Positions 33,984 through 43,377 are shown, counted from the first letter of the stretch. The stretch is 64,000 nt of DNA from Herbaspirillum sp. meg3 (GCF_002257565.1 NZ_CP022736.1:4340001-4404000); one strand, 5' to 3'. The notes: generated by a model from the sequence alone, not told the origin. Numbers and translations are program-made.

Positions 33984-36040
33984 GCGAAGGCGCGTCCTGG
34001 CCCCAGCAATTGCTGCATGTCGACAGCCGCTGCCGGCCGGCCCAGCAAGAAGCCCTGCACCTGATCGCAGTTGAGTTTTTGCAGTGCCTCGAGTTGCGCT
34101 TCGGTTTCTACGCCTTCGGCCACCACTTCCATATTCAAGGCATGCGCCAGCGCGATGATCGCCGATACGATGGCGGGCCCGGAGTCGCCGCCCTGATCAA
34201 GACGCGAGGTAAAAAAACGATCGATCTTGATCTGGCGACAGTGGAATTGCTGAAGGTAAGCGAGGCTGGAATACCCGGCGCCGAAATCATCAATGGCAAT
34301 ATCGAAACCCAGCGCCTGCAGGTCCGTGATGATGCGTGCGGACTTTTCGACATTCTTCATCGCAGCCGTTTCCGTGATCTCGAACATCAGGCGTTGCGGC
34401 GCGATGCCGGCTTGCCCGACAATCGCGGTGACGCTATCGACCAGATCAGGACGCATCTGCAGCGGCGACAAATTCAACGCCACCTTCACCGGCGGCCGCC
34501 CTTCCGCATCCCAACGCACGATCTGCGCACATACCTCGCGCAACACCCAGTCGCCAATCGGAATGATCTGCCCTGAGCGCTCAGCGATCGGAATAAACTC
34601 GGTCGGGCTCATGCTGCCCAGCTCGGGATGATTCCAGCGCAGCAATGCTTCCACACCTGTGAGCGTGCGCTGCCGGCCTTCGAATTTTGGTTGGAAATGC
34701 AGCGACAGCTGGTTGTGTTCCACCGCCTGCTGCAAGGCGTGACGAATGGTCAGATGACGCATCGCACTGGCATGCATGGCCGGCTCGAAGAAACGATAGG
34801 TGTTGCGGCCATTCTGCTTGGCCTCGTACATCGCGGCGTCGGCGTTTTTCATCAATGCATCGACTGTCTCGCCGCTGTTCGGATATACCGCGATGCCGAT
34901 ACTGGATGTGACACGCAAGGTCGCCTCGTCGACGCGAAAATCCTGGCGCAACACGCTGAGAACATTCTCGGCCAGGTTCTCGACCACTTCCGGTGTAGCC
35001 AGGTTGCTCATCACCACGACGAACTCATCGCCACCAATACGCGACACCATATCTTCACCGCGAATACAGGCACGGATACGTTGACCGACCGCAATCAGCA
35101 AACCGTCGCCAACTGCATGTCCGAGCGAGTCGTTGATCGCCTTGAAACCATCCAGATCCATGAACAGCACCGCAAACGACAGACCGCTGCGCTTGGACAC
35201 ATGAATCGCATGCTGAATACGTTCCGCCAGCAAGGCCCGATTGGGCAAACCCGTCAGCACATCGTGCGTGGCGAAATGCAACAGCTTGTCGTTGGTGCGC
35301 CCGACAATCTTTTTAAGCAGCTTGGTCTTTTGGGCGCCACTGAAGATCAATGCGGCAATCAGCACGAACAGCGTGCCGAGCAGCACGACGCTCATCAGAT
35401 TGTCGCGATCCATATTGCCGTAGGTGCTGCTGATGCTGTCCGGCGAGAAATACGCCGCGGCGATATTCAGCCCATGCATCAAGAAGATGCCGAGCCCCAG
35501 CACCGCAGCCATCGTGACGCGCTTCCAGAAATGATCGCTCTTGCGCGCATTGAGTGTATAGATAACCCAGATGCTGAGCATCGCCACGCTGATCGACAGC
35601 AACACCGACAAGGACTCCAGCCACGGCATATAACGCACCGCCGGCGTGATCTGCATGGAATGCATGCCCAGATAGTGCACCAGCGCCATGCCCACGCCAA
35701 GGACGACGCCGTCGGCCAGCATGCGCAGCCAGCGCAGGCGGCGTTGTATGGAGCGATGCAAGAGATAGAACGAGAGCGCGATGCACAGCAGCAGCGACAG
35801 TGTGGTGAGGACGGCGTTGTAACCGACATTGATCGGCAGCTGGAACGCCAGCATGCCCGTGAAGTGTGCAGCCCAGATGCCGACACCGAACACCAATGCT
35901 CCGCCACCCAGCCACATGCGTCGATAGCGCGTGGTTTCCTGGGATGCAATGCGTTCAGCGATTTCCAATACCGTGTACGAAGCCAGCGTCGCAACAAATA
36001 ATGAAAAACAAATCAGCAAGAGATTATAGGAGCCAGCCAT
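33980..36040 (-). CDS. MHYT-GGDEF-EAL membrane protein for cyclic-di-GMP turnover
   Basis: A 686-residue protein. About residues 1-240 form seven membrane helices with the three MHYT-type sensor motifs (AAHFTGM, VHYLGMHSM, LMHGLNIA), proposed to sense a diatomic gas or redox state through bound copper. A GGDEF domain (about 260-420) has an intact IGGDEF motif and an upstream RxxD inhibitory site (RGED). An EAL domain (about 435-680) has GVEALLRW and DDFGAGYSSLAYL. Both synthesis and breakdown of cyclic di-GMP are therefore possible. Confidence 0.93.
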   Translation of the reverse strand: MAGSYNLLLICFSLFVATLASYTVLEIAERIASQETTRYRRMWLGGGALVFGVGIWAAHFTGMLAFQLPINVGYNAVLTTLSLLLCIALSFYLLHRSIQRRLRWLRMLADGVVLGVGMALVHYLGMHSMQITPAVRYMPWLESLSVLLSISVAMLSIWVIYTLNARKSDHFWKRVTMAAVLGLGIFLMHGLNIAAAYFSPDSISSTYGNMDRDNLMSVVLLGTLFVLIAALIFSGAQKTKLLKKIVGRTNDKLLHFATHDVLTGLPNRALLAERIQHAIHVSKRSGLSFAVLFMDLDGFKAINDSLGHAVGDGLLIAVGQRIRACIRGEDMVSRIGGDEFVVVMSNLATPEVVENLAENVLSVLRQDFRVDEATLRVTSSIGIAVYPNSGETVDALMKNADAAMYEAKQNGRNTYRFFEPAMHASAMRHLTIRHALQQAVEHNQLSLHFQPKFEGRQRTLTGVEALLRWNHPELGSMSPTEFIPIAERSGQIIPIGDWVLREVCAQIVRWDAEGRPPVKVALNLSPLQMRPDLVDSVTAIVGQAGIAPQRLMFEITETAAMKNVEKSARIITDLQALGFDIAIDDFGAGYSSLAYLQQFHCRQIKIDRFFTSRLDQGGDSGPAIVSAIIALAHALNMEVVAEGVETEAQLEALQKLNCDQVQGFLLGRPAAAVDMQQLLGPGRAFA

Positions 36041-36705
36041 GATCTGAAAAATCCGTCTGCATTTTCCGTTTCAAACTGCAAATTACGAAATGAATTTCGA
36101 GAAGCGAAACTCAATCATTCACAACCACATCGAACGCCGTGTGATCCCGGCCTGCGCTTGTAGGCGGCCATGGGACTTAAATATTCAAAACAGGGCAAAG
36201 CCGGAACCGAGGGAAGTCGCCGTCAAAACCTCGAAGATGCACTGATTATTTTTTGCGCCTGTTTTTACTGTCGTCGTTTGCTCATTATTCATTCGCGACG
36301 ACCGGCGCAATCCCTTTATCCGCGCCTATTCTAGCCTGTCTGCACTAAAAAAGCCCGGCTTCTTCGCCGAGGTTTTATACCTAAAGAGTTAACTGAATGT
36401 TTTAACAATCTCTCAAATTTCTTTTACTTGCCCATCGACATCAATCGAGATTACATACGCCGCAGTAGCTTGTTAAAAAACTGCTGCACGGAAAAGTTGG
36501 TTACCGGCCTGAAAGTCTTGCTGGGCGTCATGTTGACAGATTCCGACACGTTACAATTGTTATCTATCAGTCAAGTTAAAAATAAGACAAGATACGCAAA
36601 ACGACGCCGCGATTTGCAGAGTTGATTACAAGTCACATCCTTCGCGTAATTATTCAGAAACGCAAACGTACCCAATTTTTAACTGCCAGGCAGTAACTTC
36701 CAGTC
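36041..36705. other. Intergenic region upstream of the HTH regulator
   Basis: This 665-base stretch is AT-rich in its right half and holds the promoters of the divergent genes. TTGACA occurs at 36533-36538 but with no well-spaced -10. A 65-codon frame (36428-36625) has no ribosome site or recognisable features. A GC-rich imperfect hairpin (about 36349-36374) could be a weak terminator. No RNA gene is recognisable. Confidence 0.4.
36682..36694. promoter_or_regulatory. Palindrome over the ribosome-binding region of the HTH gene
   Basis: ACTGCC-A-GGCAGT is a perfect six-base inverted repeat that ends 11 bases before the ATG at 36706. Placed where the ribosome would bind, it is a good candidate operator for autorepression by the HTH protein. 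Confidence 0.5.
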
Positions 36706-37134
36706 ATGGAAAACGCGAACGAAAAATTTGCAAAACGACTGCGCGCCTCGATGGAAAAAGCGGGATATGAGCCCAAGCCTGCCGTCCTGGAACGCGAGTT
36801 CAATTTGCGCTATTGGGGAAAACCGATGACGCTGCACGGCGTGCGCCGCTGGCTTCTCGGTGAATCAATGCCCAATCAGGACAAGCTGGAAACACTTGCC
36901 GAGTGGCTCATTGTCACGCCGCAACATCTGCGCTTCGGCGAGGAGATCGGCAAACGCATCGACAAGCGCCGCGCCCGCTGGGAAGAGGCGATCGGCTACC
37001 GCGAGCGTGAAGCCTTCGAAGCCTTCATCAATTTGCCTGCGCCGCAGCGCAAGATCGTCAAGGAAGTGATCTTCGCCTTCGCGCAAGTGACTGCAACGGT
37101 GACGCCAAAGGTCAGCACAAAAACCAAGGCCTGA
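36706..37134 (+). CDS. Small XRE-like helix-turn-helix protein
   Basis: A 142-residue soluble protein. Residues 5-80 contain a lambda-repressor-like fold signature (FAKRLRASMEKAGYEPK, then GKPMTLHGVRRWLLGESMPNQDKLETLAEWLIVTPQHLRFG), as in XRE regulators, followed by a charged C-terminal helix. It is alone between intergenic regions and its start is preceded by a palindrome but by no clear Shine-Dalgarno. Target genes are unknown; autoregulation is plausible. Confidence 0.72.
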   Translation: MENANEKFAKRLRASMEKAGYEPKPAVLEREFNLRYWGKPMTLHGVRRWLLGESMPNQDKLETLAEWLIVTPQHLRFGEEIGKRIDKRRARWEEAIGYREREAFEAFINLPAPQRKIVKEVIFAFAQVTATVTPKVSTKTKA

Positions 37135-37298
37135 TTTTTACATCAGCCGTTTCTTGAGCGCTATCGTCTTGGTTGAATTGCTGAATTGTTGTTCAGCAAG
37201 AAGACCGGAAACACTCGATACGAGTAGGTAAGTCATCTCGTTGAGTGAGCGCATTCCACCTGCACGTTTATTTTCTTGCTTAGCAGCCTCAGCCCGGC

Positions 37299-38273
37299 TT
37301 ACCTTGCAGCAATCTCTGCCGCAACGGCTACGCAATGCTCCACCTGCTCCACAATCGCCTCGGGAATGGATTTCTGTCCCGCCAACACGGCCTTGATCCA
37401 TTGTGCAGTCGCCTGTGCATCGCGGCCCTCCGGCAGATCCGGAATTTCTTCCGCTACTTTTTGTTTCTCTACCAGCAACGTCCGTTCACCGGCGTGAAAC
37501 CAGTCGATCTGTTGCGCACGGCGCGCGTTGGCGACGGTCTCGCCTTCCGTGCCACGCATGAGGAAAGCATCGCCACGCGCCTGCGGAGCGGCAGTGACAA
37601 AATACTTTGCCAGCATTTCCAGATATTCAGGATGGGTATAGGACGTCAACCGCAACGCCGGGCCGACGAAAGGCTGCATGATCTTGACCAGCGTATGCGT
37701 CGAATTGCGCACGCCCAGCACCCGGCGCATCGCCAACAGGCGCGCCATCTTCGGCGCCAGCGACTGGATCGGCATGAACGCCGGCTCGCCGCGCGCCAAC
37801 GCAGCTTGTGCCGCGTCAACGTCATTGGCATGGTGAATGCCGAGCGCTTCGAAAATCTCTGCACTGGTGACGCGCTGTGGATCGTGCGTGACACCATGCA
37901 TGAGCACGGGTACGCCTTCACGTGCGAGCAACAACGCCAGCAGCGGCGTCAGGTTGGCCATGTGGCGTGAGCCGTTGTAACTTGGGATGACCACCGGCGC
38001 ATATTTTCCCGACGGCGCCTGCAGCGGTGTGAATGAGGCTTCGGACGCATCGAGGAAGCCGGCGATCTCTTCCACCGATTCGCCTTTGACGCGCATGGAG
38101 AGCAAGATTGCGCCCAGCTCGAGATCGCTGACACGGCCGTCCAGCATCGCGCCGTACAGCATCGCGGCATCCTCGCGCGACAAGCTGCGCGCACCGTCCT
38201 TGCCCCGGCCGATCTCTTTGATGAAGCGGGCTGCCGCCAGCATTTCTACGCCTGTGTCCTTTGAATCGGTCAT
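37299..38273 (-). CDS. ybiB: YbiB-type DNA-binding protein of the TrpD2 family
   Basis: A 324-residue homolog of anthranilate phosphoribosyltransferase (TrpD fold) that lacks the full catalytic set. E. coli YbiB binds nucleic acid and belongs to the LexA regulon. Landmarks are ARSLSREDAAMLYGAMLDGRVSDLELGAILLSMRVKGES at about residues 28-66 and PVLMHGVTHDPQRVTSAEIFEALG. It could be mistaken for TrpD; gene isolation from trp genes favours YbiB. A divergent tsaD gene lies 147 bases away. Confidence 0.85.
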   Translation of the reverse strand: MTDSKDTGVEMLAAARFIKEIGRGKDGARSLSREDAAMLYGAMLDGRVSDLELGAILLSMRVKGESVEEIAGFLDASEASFTPLQAPSGKYAPVVIPSYNGSRHMANLTPLLALLLAREGVPVLMHGVTHDPQRVTSAEIFEALGIHHANDVDAAQAALARGEPAFMPIQSLAPKMARLLAMRRVLGVRNSTHTLVKIMQPFVGPALRLTSYTHPEYLEMLAKYFVTAAPQARGDAFLMRGTEGETVANARRAQQIDWFHAGERTLLVEKQKVAEEIPDLPEGRDAQATAQWIKAVLAGQKSIPEAIVEQVEHCVAVAAEIAAR

Positions 38274-38420
38274 CGCTTATTCTCGTTCGTTACTGTCGTT
38301 TTTCATGTGCGCAAGGGTACACCAAGCCCGGCGATTTGTGCGCCGCCGGGGCAGCAAGCACCTTTCCTTTACAATAGCGCCTTCGGACGCATTCGCGTTC
38401 TCACTGTTTTCCCTGCTGCA

Positions 38421-39452
38421 ATGATAGTTCTCGGTGTTGAATCTTCCTGTGATGAGACCGGCCTGGCGTTATACGACACGCAAAAAGGTCTGCTCGCTCA
38501 CGCCCTGCATTCGCAAATCGCGATGCATGAAGAATACGGCGGCGTCGTCCCCGAGCTGGCCTCGCGCGATCACGTGCGCCGCGCCATTCCCTTGCTGAAA
38601 CAGGTATTCGAAAAAAGCGGCATCGCACACAGCGATATCGACGCCATCGCTTACACACAGGGGCCAGGACTGGCCGGTGCATTGCTGGTCGGGGCTTCGG
38701 TGGCTTGCGGATTGGGATTGTCTCTGGACAAGCCGGTAGTCGGCGTGCATCACCTCGAAGGGCATTTGCTGTCGCCATTGCTGTCGTCCAATCCGCCGCC
38801 ATTTCCGTTTGTCGCCTTGCTGGTTTCCGGTGGTCACACACAGTTGATGCGCGTAGATGGCGTGGGCCAATATGCGTTGCTCGGGGAGACGCTCGACGAC
38901 GCTGCCGGCGAAGCCTTCGACAAATCGGCCAAGCTGCTCGGCCTCGGCTATCCGGGCGGACCGGCGATTTCGCGACTGGCAGAGTTCGGCGATCCCGGCG
39001 TATATCAACTGCCGCGTCCGATGCTGCACTCCAAGAACTTCGACTTCAGCTTCTCCGGCCTCAAGACTGCTGTGCTGACGGTCGTCAAGAATCAGACCAC
39101 CAACATCTGCGAGCAGGATAAAGCCAATATTGCGCGCGCCTTCGTCGACGCCATCGTCGATGTACTGGTCGCCAAGTGCATGAACGCGCTCAAGCACACC
39201 GGCATGAAACGCCTGGTAATCGCCGGCGGCGTCGGCGCCAACAAGCAATTGCGCGAAGCCCTGAATGCTGCGGCAGCGAAACGCCGTTATCAGGTGTTTT
39301 ATCCGGAACTCGAGTTCTGCACCGACAACGGTGCGATGATTGCCTTTGCCGGGGCGATGCGTTTGCAAGAACATCCAGAAGCCGCCAAGCGCGATTACTC
39401 ATTCAGCGTGCGGCCGCGCTGGCCGTTGGATGAATTGCGGAACACCGCTTAA
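38421..39452 (+). CDS. tsaD: tRNA N6-threonylcarbamoyladenosine transferase TsaD
   Basis: A 343-residue Kae1/Qri7 family ATPase-fold protein. With TsaB, TsaC and TsaE it makes t6A at position 37 of ANN-decoding tRNAs. Landmarks are GVESSCDETGLALYD at the N-terminus, HEEYGGVVPELASRDH, the metal-binding pair in GVHHLEGHL, and SGGHTQL. The start is the ATG at 38421; the longer frame upstream is unsupported. TsaE, its partner, is encoded at 53896. Confidence 0.97.
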   Translation: MIVLGVESSCDETGLALYDTQKGLLAHALHSQIAMHEEYGGVVPELASRDHVRRAIPLLKQVFEKSGIAHSDIDAIAYTQGPGLAGALLVGASVACGLGLSLDKPVVGVHHLEGHLLSPLLSSNPPPFPFVALLVSGGHTQLMRVDGVGQYALLGETLDDAAGEAFDKSAKLLGLGYPGGPAISRLAEFGDPGVYQLPRPMLHSKNFDFSFSGLKTAVLTVVKNQTTNICEQDKANIARAFVDAIVDVLVAKCMNALKHTGMKRLVIAGGVGANKQLREALNAAAAKRRYQVFYPELEFCTDNGAMIAFAGAMRLQEHPEAAKRDYSFSVRPRWPLDELRNTA

Positions 39453-39486
39453 GCGGATCGAACGCCTCCTCTGATTGCGTGACGCA

Positions 39487-39520
39487 TAAAAAAGCCCGGT
39501 CTGCACCGGGCTTTTTTACG
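39487..39520. terminator. Terminator between tsaD and plsY
   Basis: AAAAAAGCCCGGT / ACCGGGCTTTTTT with a CTGC loop lies between the two converging genes and has T-runs in both directions. Confidence 0.9.
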
Positions 39521-39546
39521 TCTCGGCGAACCATGCCGGCAATGTA

Positions 39547-40155
39547 CTATTTCTTCTTTGAGCCGATCTTGCTTTCTTTGCCGGCCAGCAGATTGCTGAT
39601 GTTTTTGCGATGACGATAGATCAGCAAGGCGCTCATCGCCAACACGGCCAGCAAGATGCCGTCAGCGCTGCCGAACAACAGGCCGTAGTAGAACGGCGCA
39701 AACACGCTGGCGATCAGCGCTGCCAACGATGAATAGCGGAAAGCATAGGCAATCACCAGCCAGGTCACCAACGTCGCCAGGCCGAGCCAGACATTCAGCG
39801 CAAGCAGGATTCCCAGCGCCGTTGCCACACCCTTGCCGCCGACGAAACGAAAGAACACCGGCCACAGGTGACCGAGGAAAACGGCAATCGTCACCAGCGC
39901 AATACCGGTATCGTCAATGCCGTATTGCGGGCCGAATTTCATCGCCAGCCAGACCGCCAGCCAACCTTTGAAACCATCGCCGATCAGGGTCAGTACGGCA
40001 GCTTTTTTGTTGCCGCTGCGCAGCACATTGGTGGCGCCAGGATTCTTGGAACCGTAGGTACGCGGATCGGACAAGCCGAAGGCTTTGCTCACCACGACGG
40101 CGAAGGAAATGGAGCCGATCAGGTAGGCGGCGATCGTAAACAGCACTGTATTCAT
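39547..40155 (-). CDS. plsY: Glycerol-3-phosphate acyltransferase PlsY
   Basis: A 202-residue inner-membrane enzyme that moves an acyl group from acyl-phosphate to glycerol-3-phosphate, the first step of phospholipid synthesis. Conserved loops are present: YGSKNPGATNVLR, LWPVFFRFVGGKGVATALG, and the C-terminal HRKNISNLLAGKESKIG. Five membrane segments. Lys-rich tail is normal. Confidence 0.96.
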   Translation of the reverse strand: MNTVLFTIAAYLIGSISFAVVVSKAFGLSDPRTYGSKNPGATNVLRSGNKKAAVLTLIGDGFKGWLAVWLAMKFGPQYGIDDTGIALVTIAVFLGHLWPVFFRFVGGKGVATALGILLALNVWLGLATLVTWLVIAYAFRYSSLAALIASVFAPFYYGLLFGSADGILLAVLAMSALLIYRHRKNISNLLAGKESKIGSKKK

Positions 40156-40232
40156 TGGTTCCTCTTTTACTCTTTTGTTCTGTCTTGTTTTCTTACTGAT
40201 ACCGCTTCTGCGATGCCGCGGCTTTTGCTTCT

Positions 40233-40727
40233 TTATTCTTCCAGCGCGCAGTGTACAGGTTTGCTGGGCAAGACCTTGGCAATCACTTCGGGCGCTATCC
40301 CGATCAGAAAACCGCGACGCCCGCCATTGATATAAATCTTCGGCAATTCAAGAATGCTGCCTTCCACGTACACCGGCATGGCCTTGCGGGTGCCGAACGG
40401 CGAGGTGCCACCGATCAGGAAGCCAGAATGGCGATTGGCCACCTCGGGCTTGCAAGGTTCCACGGACTTGCAGCCGATCTGCCGGGCCAGGTTCTTGGTC
40501 GAGACTTTGCGGTCGCCATGCATCAGCACCAGCATGGGCTTGGCGGCCTCATCCTGCATCACCAGCGTCTTGACCACGCTGTGCTCGTCCACGCCCAGTT
40601 CGCGCGCCGACACGCTGGTGCCGCCATGCTCTTCGTACGCGTAAGGATGTTCGGTAAAGGAAATGCCCTGCTTGCGCAAGAACTGCGTGGCGGGAGTTTC
40701 GGAGATGTGATCTTTTTTGGAGCTCAT
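40233..40727 (-). CDS. ybaK: Cys-tRNA(Pro)/Cys-tRNA(Cys) deacylase YbaK
   Basis: A 164-residue YbaK/EbsC protein that hydrolyses mischarged Cys-tRNA(Pro). Landmarks are VKTLVMQDEAAKPMLVLMHGDRKVSTKNLAR with the catalytic lysine, and GGTSPFGTRKAMPVYVE. The single-domain length is usual. It follows plsY in the same orientation but with a 77-base gap towards it. Confidence 0.93.
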   Translation of the reverse strand: MSSKKDHISETPATQFLRKQGISFTEHPYAYEEHGGTSVSARELGVDEHSVVKTLVMQDEAAKPMLVLMHGDRKVSTKNLARQIGCKSVEPCKPEVANRHSGFLIGGTSPFGTRKAMPVYVEGSILELPKIYINGGRRGFLIGIAPEVIAKVLPSKPVHCALEE

Positions 40728-40789
40728 TTAATACGCTTGCGGAACCCTGAGTTGGCGCACATTATGCCACCACTTTTATTTTGCCCCGT

Positions 40790-41812
40790 TCAACCACGAG
40801 GATGATGTTCGGCGTGCAATTTCTTCAATCGCTCACGAGCCACGTGCGTGTAAATCTGTGTAGTGGAAATATCCGCATGCCCCAGCAGCAGCTGCACCAC
40901 ACGCAAGTCGGCGCCATGGTTGAGCAGATGCGTGGCGAATGCGTGGCGCAAGGTGTGCGGCGACAAGGGCGCGCGGATGTCGCCCTGCATGGCGTATTTC
41001 TTGATCAGCGTCCAGAACATCTGACGCGTCATGGCACCGCCGCGTGCGGTGACAAACAAGGCATCGTCGATCTGGCCCTCCAGGATCATCGGACGCCCGT
41101 CGTGCAGGTAACGCTCGATCCAGCTGCGCGCCTCCTCCCCAAAAGGCACCAGGCGCGTTTTATTGCCCTTGCCGGTGATGCGCAGCACGCCTTCGTTCAT
41201 GCCGACTTCCACCGACTTCAGCAACACCAGTTCCGAGACCCGCAAACCGCTGGCATACATCAGCTCCAGCATGGTGCGGTCGCGCAGCCCCAGCGGCGTG
41301 GAGACGTCCGGCGCCGCCAGCAAGGCGTCAACCTGGCCTTCCGACAATACTTTGGGAAATCGCGGTGGCTGCTTGGCCGATTTCATGCGCAGACAGGGAT
41401 CTTCGGTAATCCGATTCTGGCGCAGAGCCAACAGAAAAAACCGTTTGAGCACTGCCAGCCGGCGATTGGCCGAGCTGGCCTTGGTGTCGCCATGGCGCGC
41501 CGCAAAATAGGCGTTGAGATCATCTGCTGTCGTAGCCAGCAAATCCTTATGCCGTTGCGTCTGCAGCCAGTGTGCAAACAGCGTCATGTCACGCCGGTAA
41601 GCTTCCAGCGAATTCTTGGCGAGGCCGTCTTCCAGCCACAGCGTGTCACAAAACTCATCGATGGCGGCCAGGCTGGCGCCGATGGCTTCGACCTTGGGTG
41701 CTTTGCCGCCGGCGACCTTACGAGGCTTGGAGGCTGCCTGAATCGTTTTGGCTGCTTTTACGGGCTTGGCGGGCTTAGTGGACTTCACCGCCTTGTCTGC
41801 TTCAATAGCCAT
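40790..41812 (-). CDS. xerD: XerD-like tyrosine recombinase
   Basis: A tyrosine site-specific recombinase of the XerC/XerD type that resolves chromosome dimers at dif with its partner. The core-binding domain lies at about residues 50-130 and the catalytic domain after it, with Arg in YASGLRVSEL, Lys in GKGNKTRLVP, HTLRHAFATHLL (HxxR), LLGHADISTTQIYTH (H and the Tyr nucleophile). An unusual 45-residue Lys/Ala/Pro-rich extension precedes the first domain. I place the start at 41812; an in-frame ATG at 41824 is also possible. It overlaps the methyltransferase gene by 11 bases. Confidence 0.87.
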   Translation of the reverse strand: MAIEADKAVKSTKPAKPVKAAKTIQAASKPRKVAGGKAPKVEAIGASLAAIDEFCDTLWLEDGLAKNSLEAYRRDMTLFAHWLQTQRHKDLLATTADDLNAYFAARHGDTKASSANRRLAVLKRFFLLALRQNRITEDPCLRMKSAKQPPRFPKVLSEGQVDALLAAPDVSTPLGLRDRTMLELMYASGLRVSELVLLKSVEVGMNEGVLRITGKGNKTRLVPFGEEARSWIERYLHDGRPMILEGQIDDALFVTARGGAMTRQMFWTLIKKYAMQGDIRAPLSPHTLRHAFATHLLNHGADLRVVQLLLGHADISTTQIYTHVARERLKKLHAEHHPRG

Positions 41813-42302
41813 CAACACCTTCATGCGCCAGCAACCAGCGCTTCACGCTCAGGGGGAAAGCATCTTCGTCGTCATGATGTGAAAAACCGCCGAGTCCGCC
41901 CGACGCCGTCACGCGATGACACGGAATCACCAGCGAAAACCAGTTGGCGCCGCAAGCCTGTCCGACCGCGCGTGGCGCTGACCGGATGAACTTGGCGATC
42001 TGCCCGTAGGTACGCACTTCGCCGCACGGAATCGACGAGATGGCAGCCCAGACCTTGCGCTGAAATTCGGAGCCGGTCTCCGCCAAAGGCAGCCTGAACT
42101 TGTAGCCCGGCTTGTCGATATAACGCAGGATCTGCCTGGCGGCCTTGTCGGCCAGCGCATCGGTAGCGTCTTTTTCGCGAAAGTGTTTGGGCAGGTACAC
42201 CATCTCCTGAATCACGCCCGCTGAGGTACGAATGCCGACGCCACCGAACGGTACGTGTACGATGGCAGAAAAAATATCGCCCGCCTGAGTATTCTTCATC
42301 AT
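41802..42302 (-). CDS. ogt: Methylated-DNA-protein-cysteine methyltransferase
   Basis: A 166-residue suicide repair protein that takes alkyl groups from O6-alkylguanine. The active-site motif IPCHRV and the preceding recognition-helix segment TYGQIAKFIRSAPRAVGQACGAN are intact. It overlaps the downstream recombinase gene, so the two are probably co-transcribed. Ogt and the Ada C-terminal domain cannot be separated by motif; no N-terminal Ada domain is present. Confidence 0.94.
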   Translation of the reverse strand: MMKNTQAGDIFSAIVHVPFGGVGIRTSAGVIQEMVYLPKHFREKDATDALADKAARQILRYIDKPGYKFRLPLAETGSEFQRKVWAAISSIPCGEVRTYGQIAKFIRSAPRAVGQACGANWFSLVIPCHRVTASGGLGGFSHHDDEDAFPLSVKRWLLAHEGVDGY

Positions 42303-42380
42303 TCAGACATATAAATGGAATACGCTATTTAAGCACATCGCCGCCGGTCCCTGCCAATCCTACGGAAGAACAATACGCCC

Positions 42381-43028
42381 ATGCCAGTCAGCCACGCCGA
42401 TCACCTCGTTATCACTGCCCCGACGCTCGCCGAAGGGATTGCCTACATCGAACAAACGCTGGGTGTGTCGCCCCAAGCCGGCGGCGAACATGTCCGCCTG
42501 GGCACGCACAATGCCCTGCTGAAACTGGGACGCGGATTCTATCTGGAAGTGATTGCGATCAATCCGGCAGCGCCGCCGGTGGAACGCGCGCGCTGGTTCG
42601 GCCTGGATCATCTGGCTGCGGGCAGCAAGCCCCGCCTGGCAAGCTGGGTGGTACGCACAGACGACATTGATGCGGCTGCAGCGGCGTCGGAGATCCCGCT
42701 CGGCCCGGTGGAAGACATGAGCCGCGGCGCGCTGCAATGGCGCATCACCATTCCGCTGGACGGCAAGCTGGTAATGAATGGCGTGATGCCCAGCCTGATC
42801 CAGTGGAGCACCTCCAGCCATCCGACCGACAACATGCAGGATCTGGGTTGCTCATTGGTCAAGTTGGAAGGTTTTCATCCCGAGGCCGAAGTCATCACGA
42901 AAAATCTCAAGCTGATCGGCCTGCAAAGCCAGATTGCGATGCATCACCCGGCAGCAGGACAGACGCCACATCTGCTGGCGCTGATACAGACGCCGACGGG
43001 GATGCATCCGCTTGGACTGTCGGGGTGA
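42381..43028 (+). CDS. Glyoxalase-like (VOC-fold) domain protein
   Basis: A 215-residue cytoplasmic protein with the Glyoxalase_3-type opening (ADHLVITAPTLAEGIAYIEQTLGVSPQAGGEH) and repeated beta-alpha-beta units over its full length. The family includes hydrolases, dioxygenases and resistance proteins, so no reaction can be assigned. It is divergent from the methyltransferase gene and stands alone. Confidence 0.78.
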   Translation: MPVSHADHLVITAPTLAEGIAYIEQTLGVSPQAGGEHVRLGTHNALLKLGRGFYLEVIAINPAAPPVERARWFGLDHLAAGSKPRLASWVVRTDDIDAAAAASEIPLGPVEDMSRGALQWRITIPLDGKLVMNGVMPSLIQWSTSSHPTDNMQDLGCSLVKLEGFHPEAEVITKNLKLIGLQSQIAMHHPAAGQTPHLLALIQTPTGMHPLGLSG

Positions 43029-43084
43029 ATGTCCTAACTGAAGACGATGCCGGAAGACGGTATCCGTCAGATTCCGGCGCACAA

Positions 43085-43114
43085 AATAAAAAAGGCGCAT
43101 CTCGCGATGCGCCT
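43085..43114 (-). terminator. Hairpin terminator, second after the TRAP operon or of the VOC gene
   Basis: AGGCGCATC-TCGC-GATGCGCCT is a perfect nine-base stem at 43093-43114. On the minus strand it is followed by a T-rich run, so it can end leftward transcription; on the plus strand it follows the VOC gene by 65 bases. Confidence 0.7.
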
Positions 43115-43377
43115 CAAACTAAACCCTGTGCGTTCCGGCCGTTTTAACAGTCTCTTGAACCCACGTCTCCTCAGTATCCTCGGTATTAATACCGTTTGTT
43201 ATGCATCACCCACTTTAAATTCTGTTTTTAAAGCATGAACAACAACATCGTTACCAAGCTGCGACTAAAAATCTCGGTGTCTTTTCAGACGAAGGTCGCA
43301 CTTTAACAGTACTTGTCCTGCATTAAAAGTATTTTTTGCGCAAACGGAAAAGATACTTTTCGACAATATTTCATAAA

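Noticed and set aside
34628..36001. 457-codon His/Gln-rich frame antisense to the MHYT-GGDEF-EAL gene
   Set aside because: The composition is the typical shadow of the opposite strand; the real gene has intact catalytic motifs.
37138..37401. Possible 87-residue minus-strand protein overlapping ybiB
   Set aside because: Its first two thirds overlap ybiB in another frame, and the rest has no feature or ribosome site.
37299..38273. Anthranilate phosphoribosyltransferase TrpD linked to the kynurenine pathway
   Set aside because: The sequence fits the TrpD2/YbiB branch and it lies apart from trp genes.
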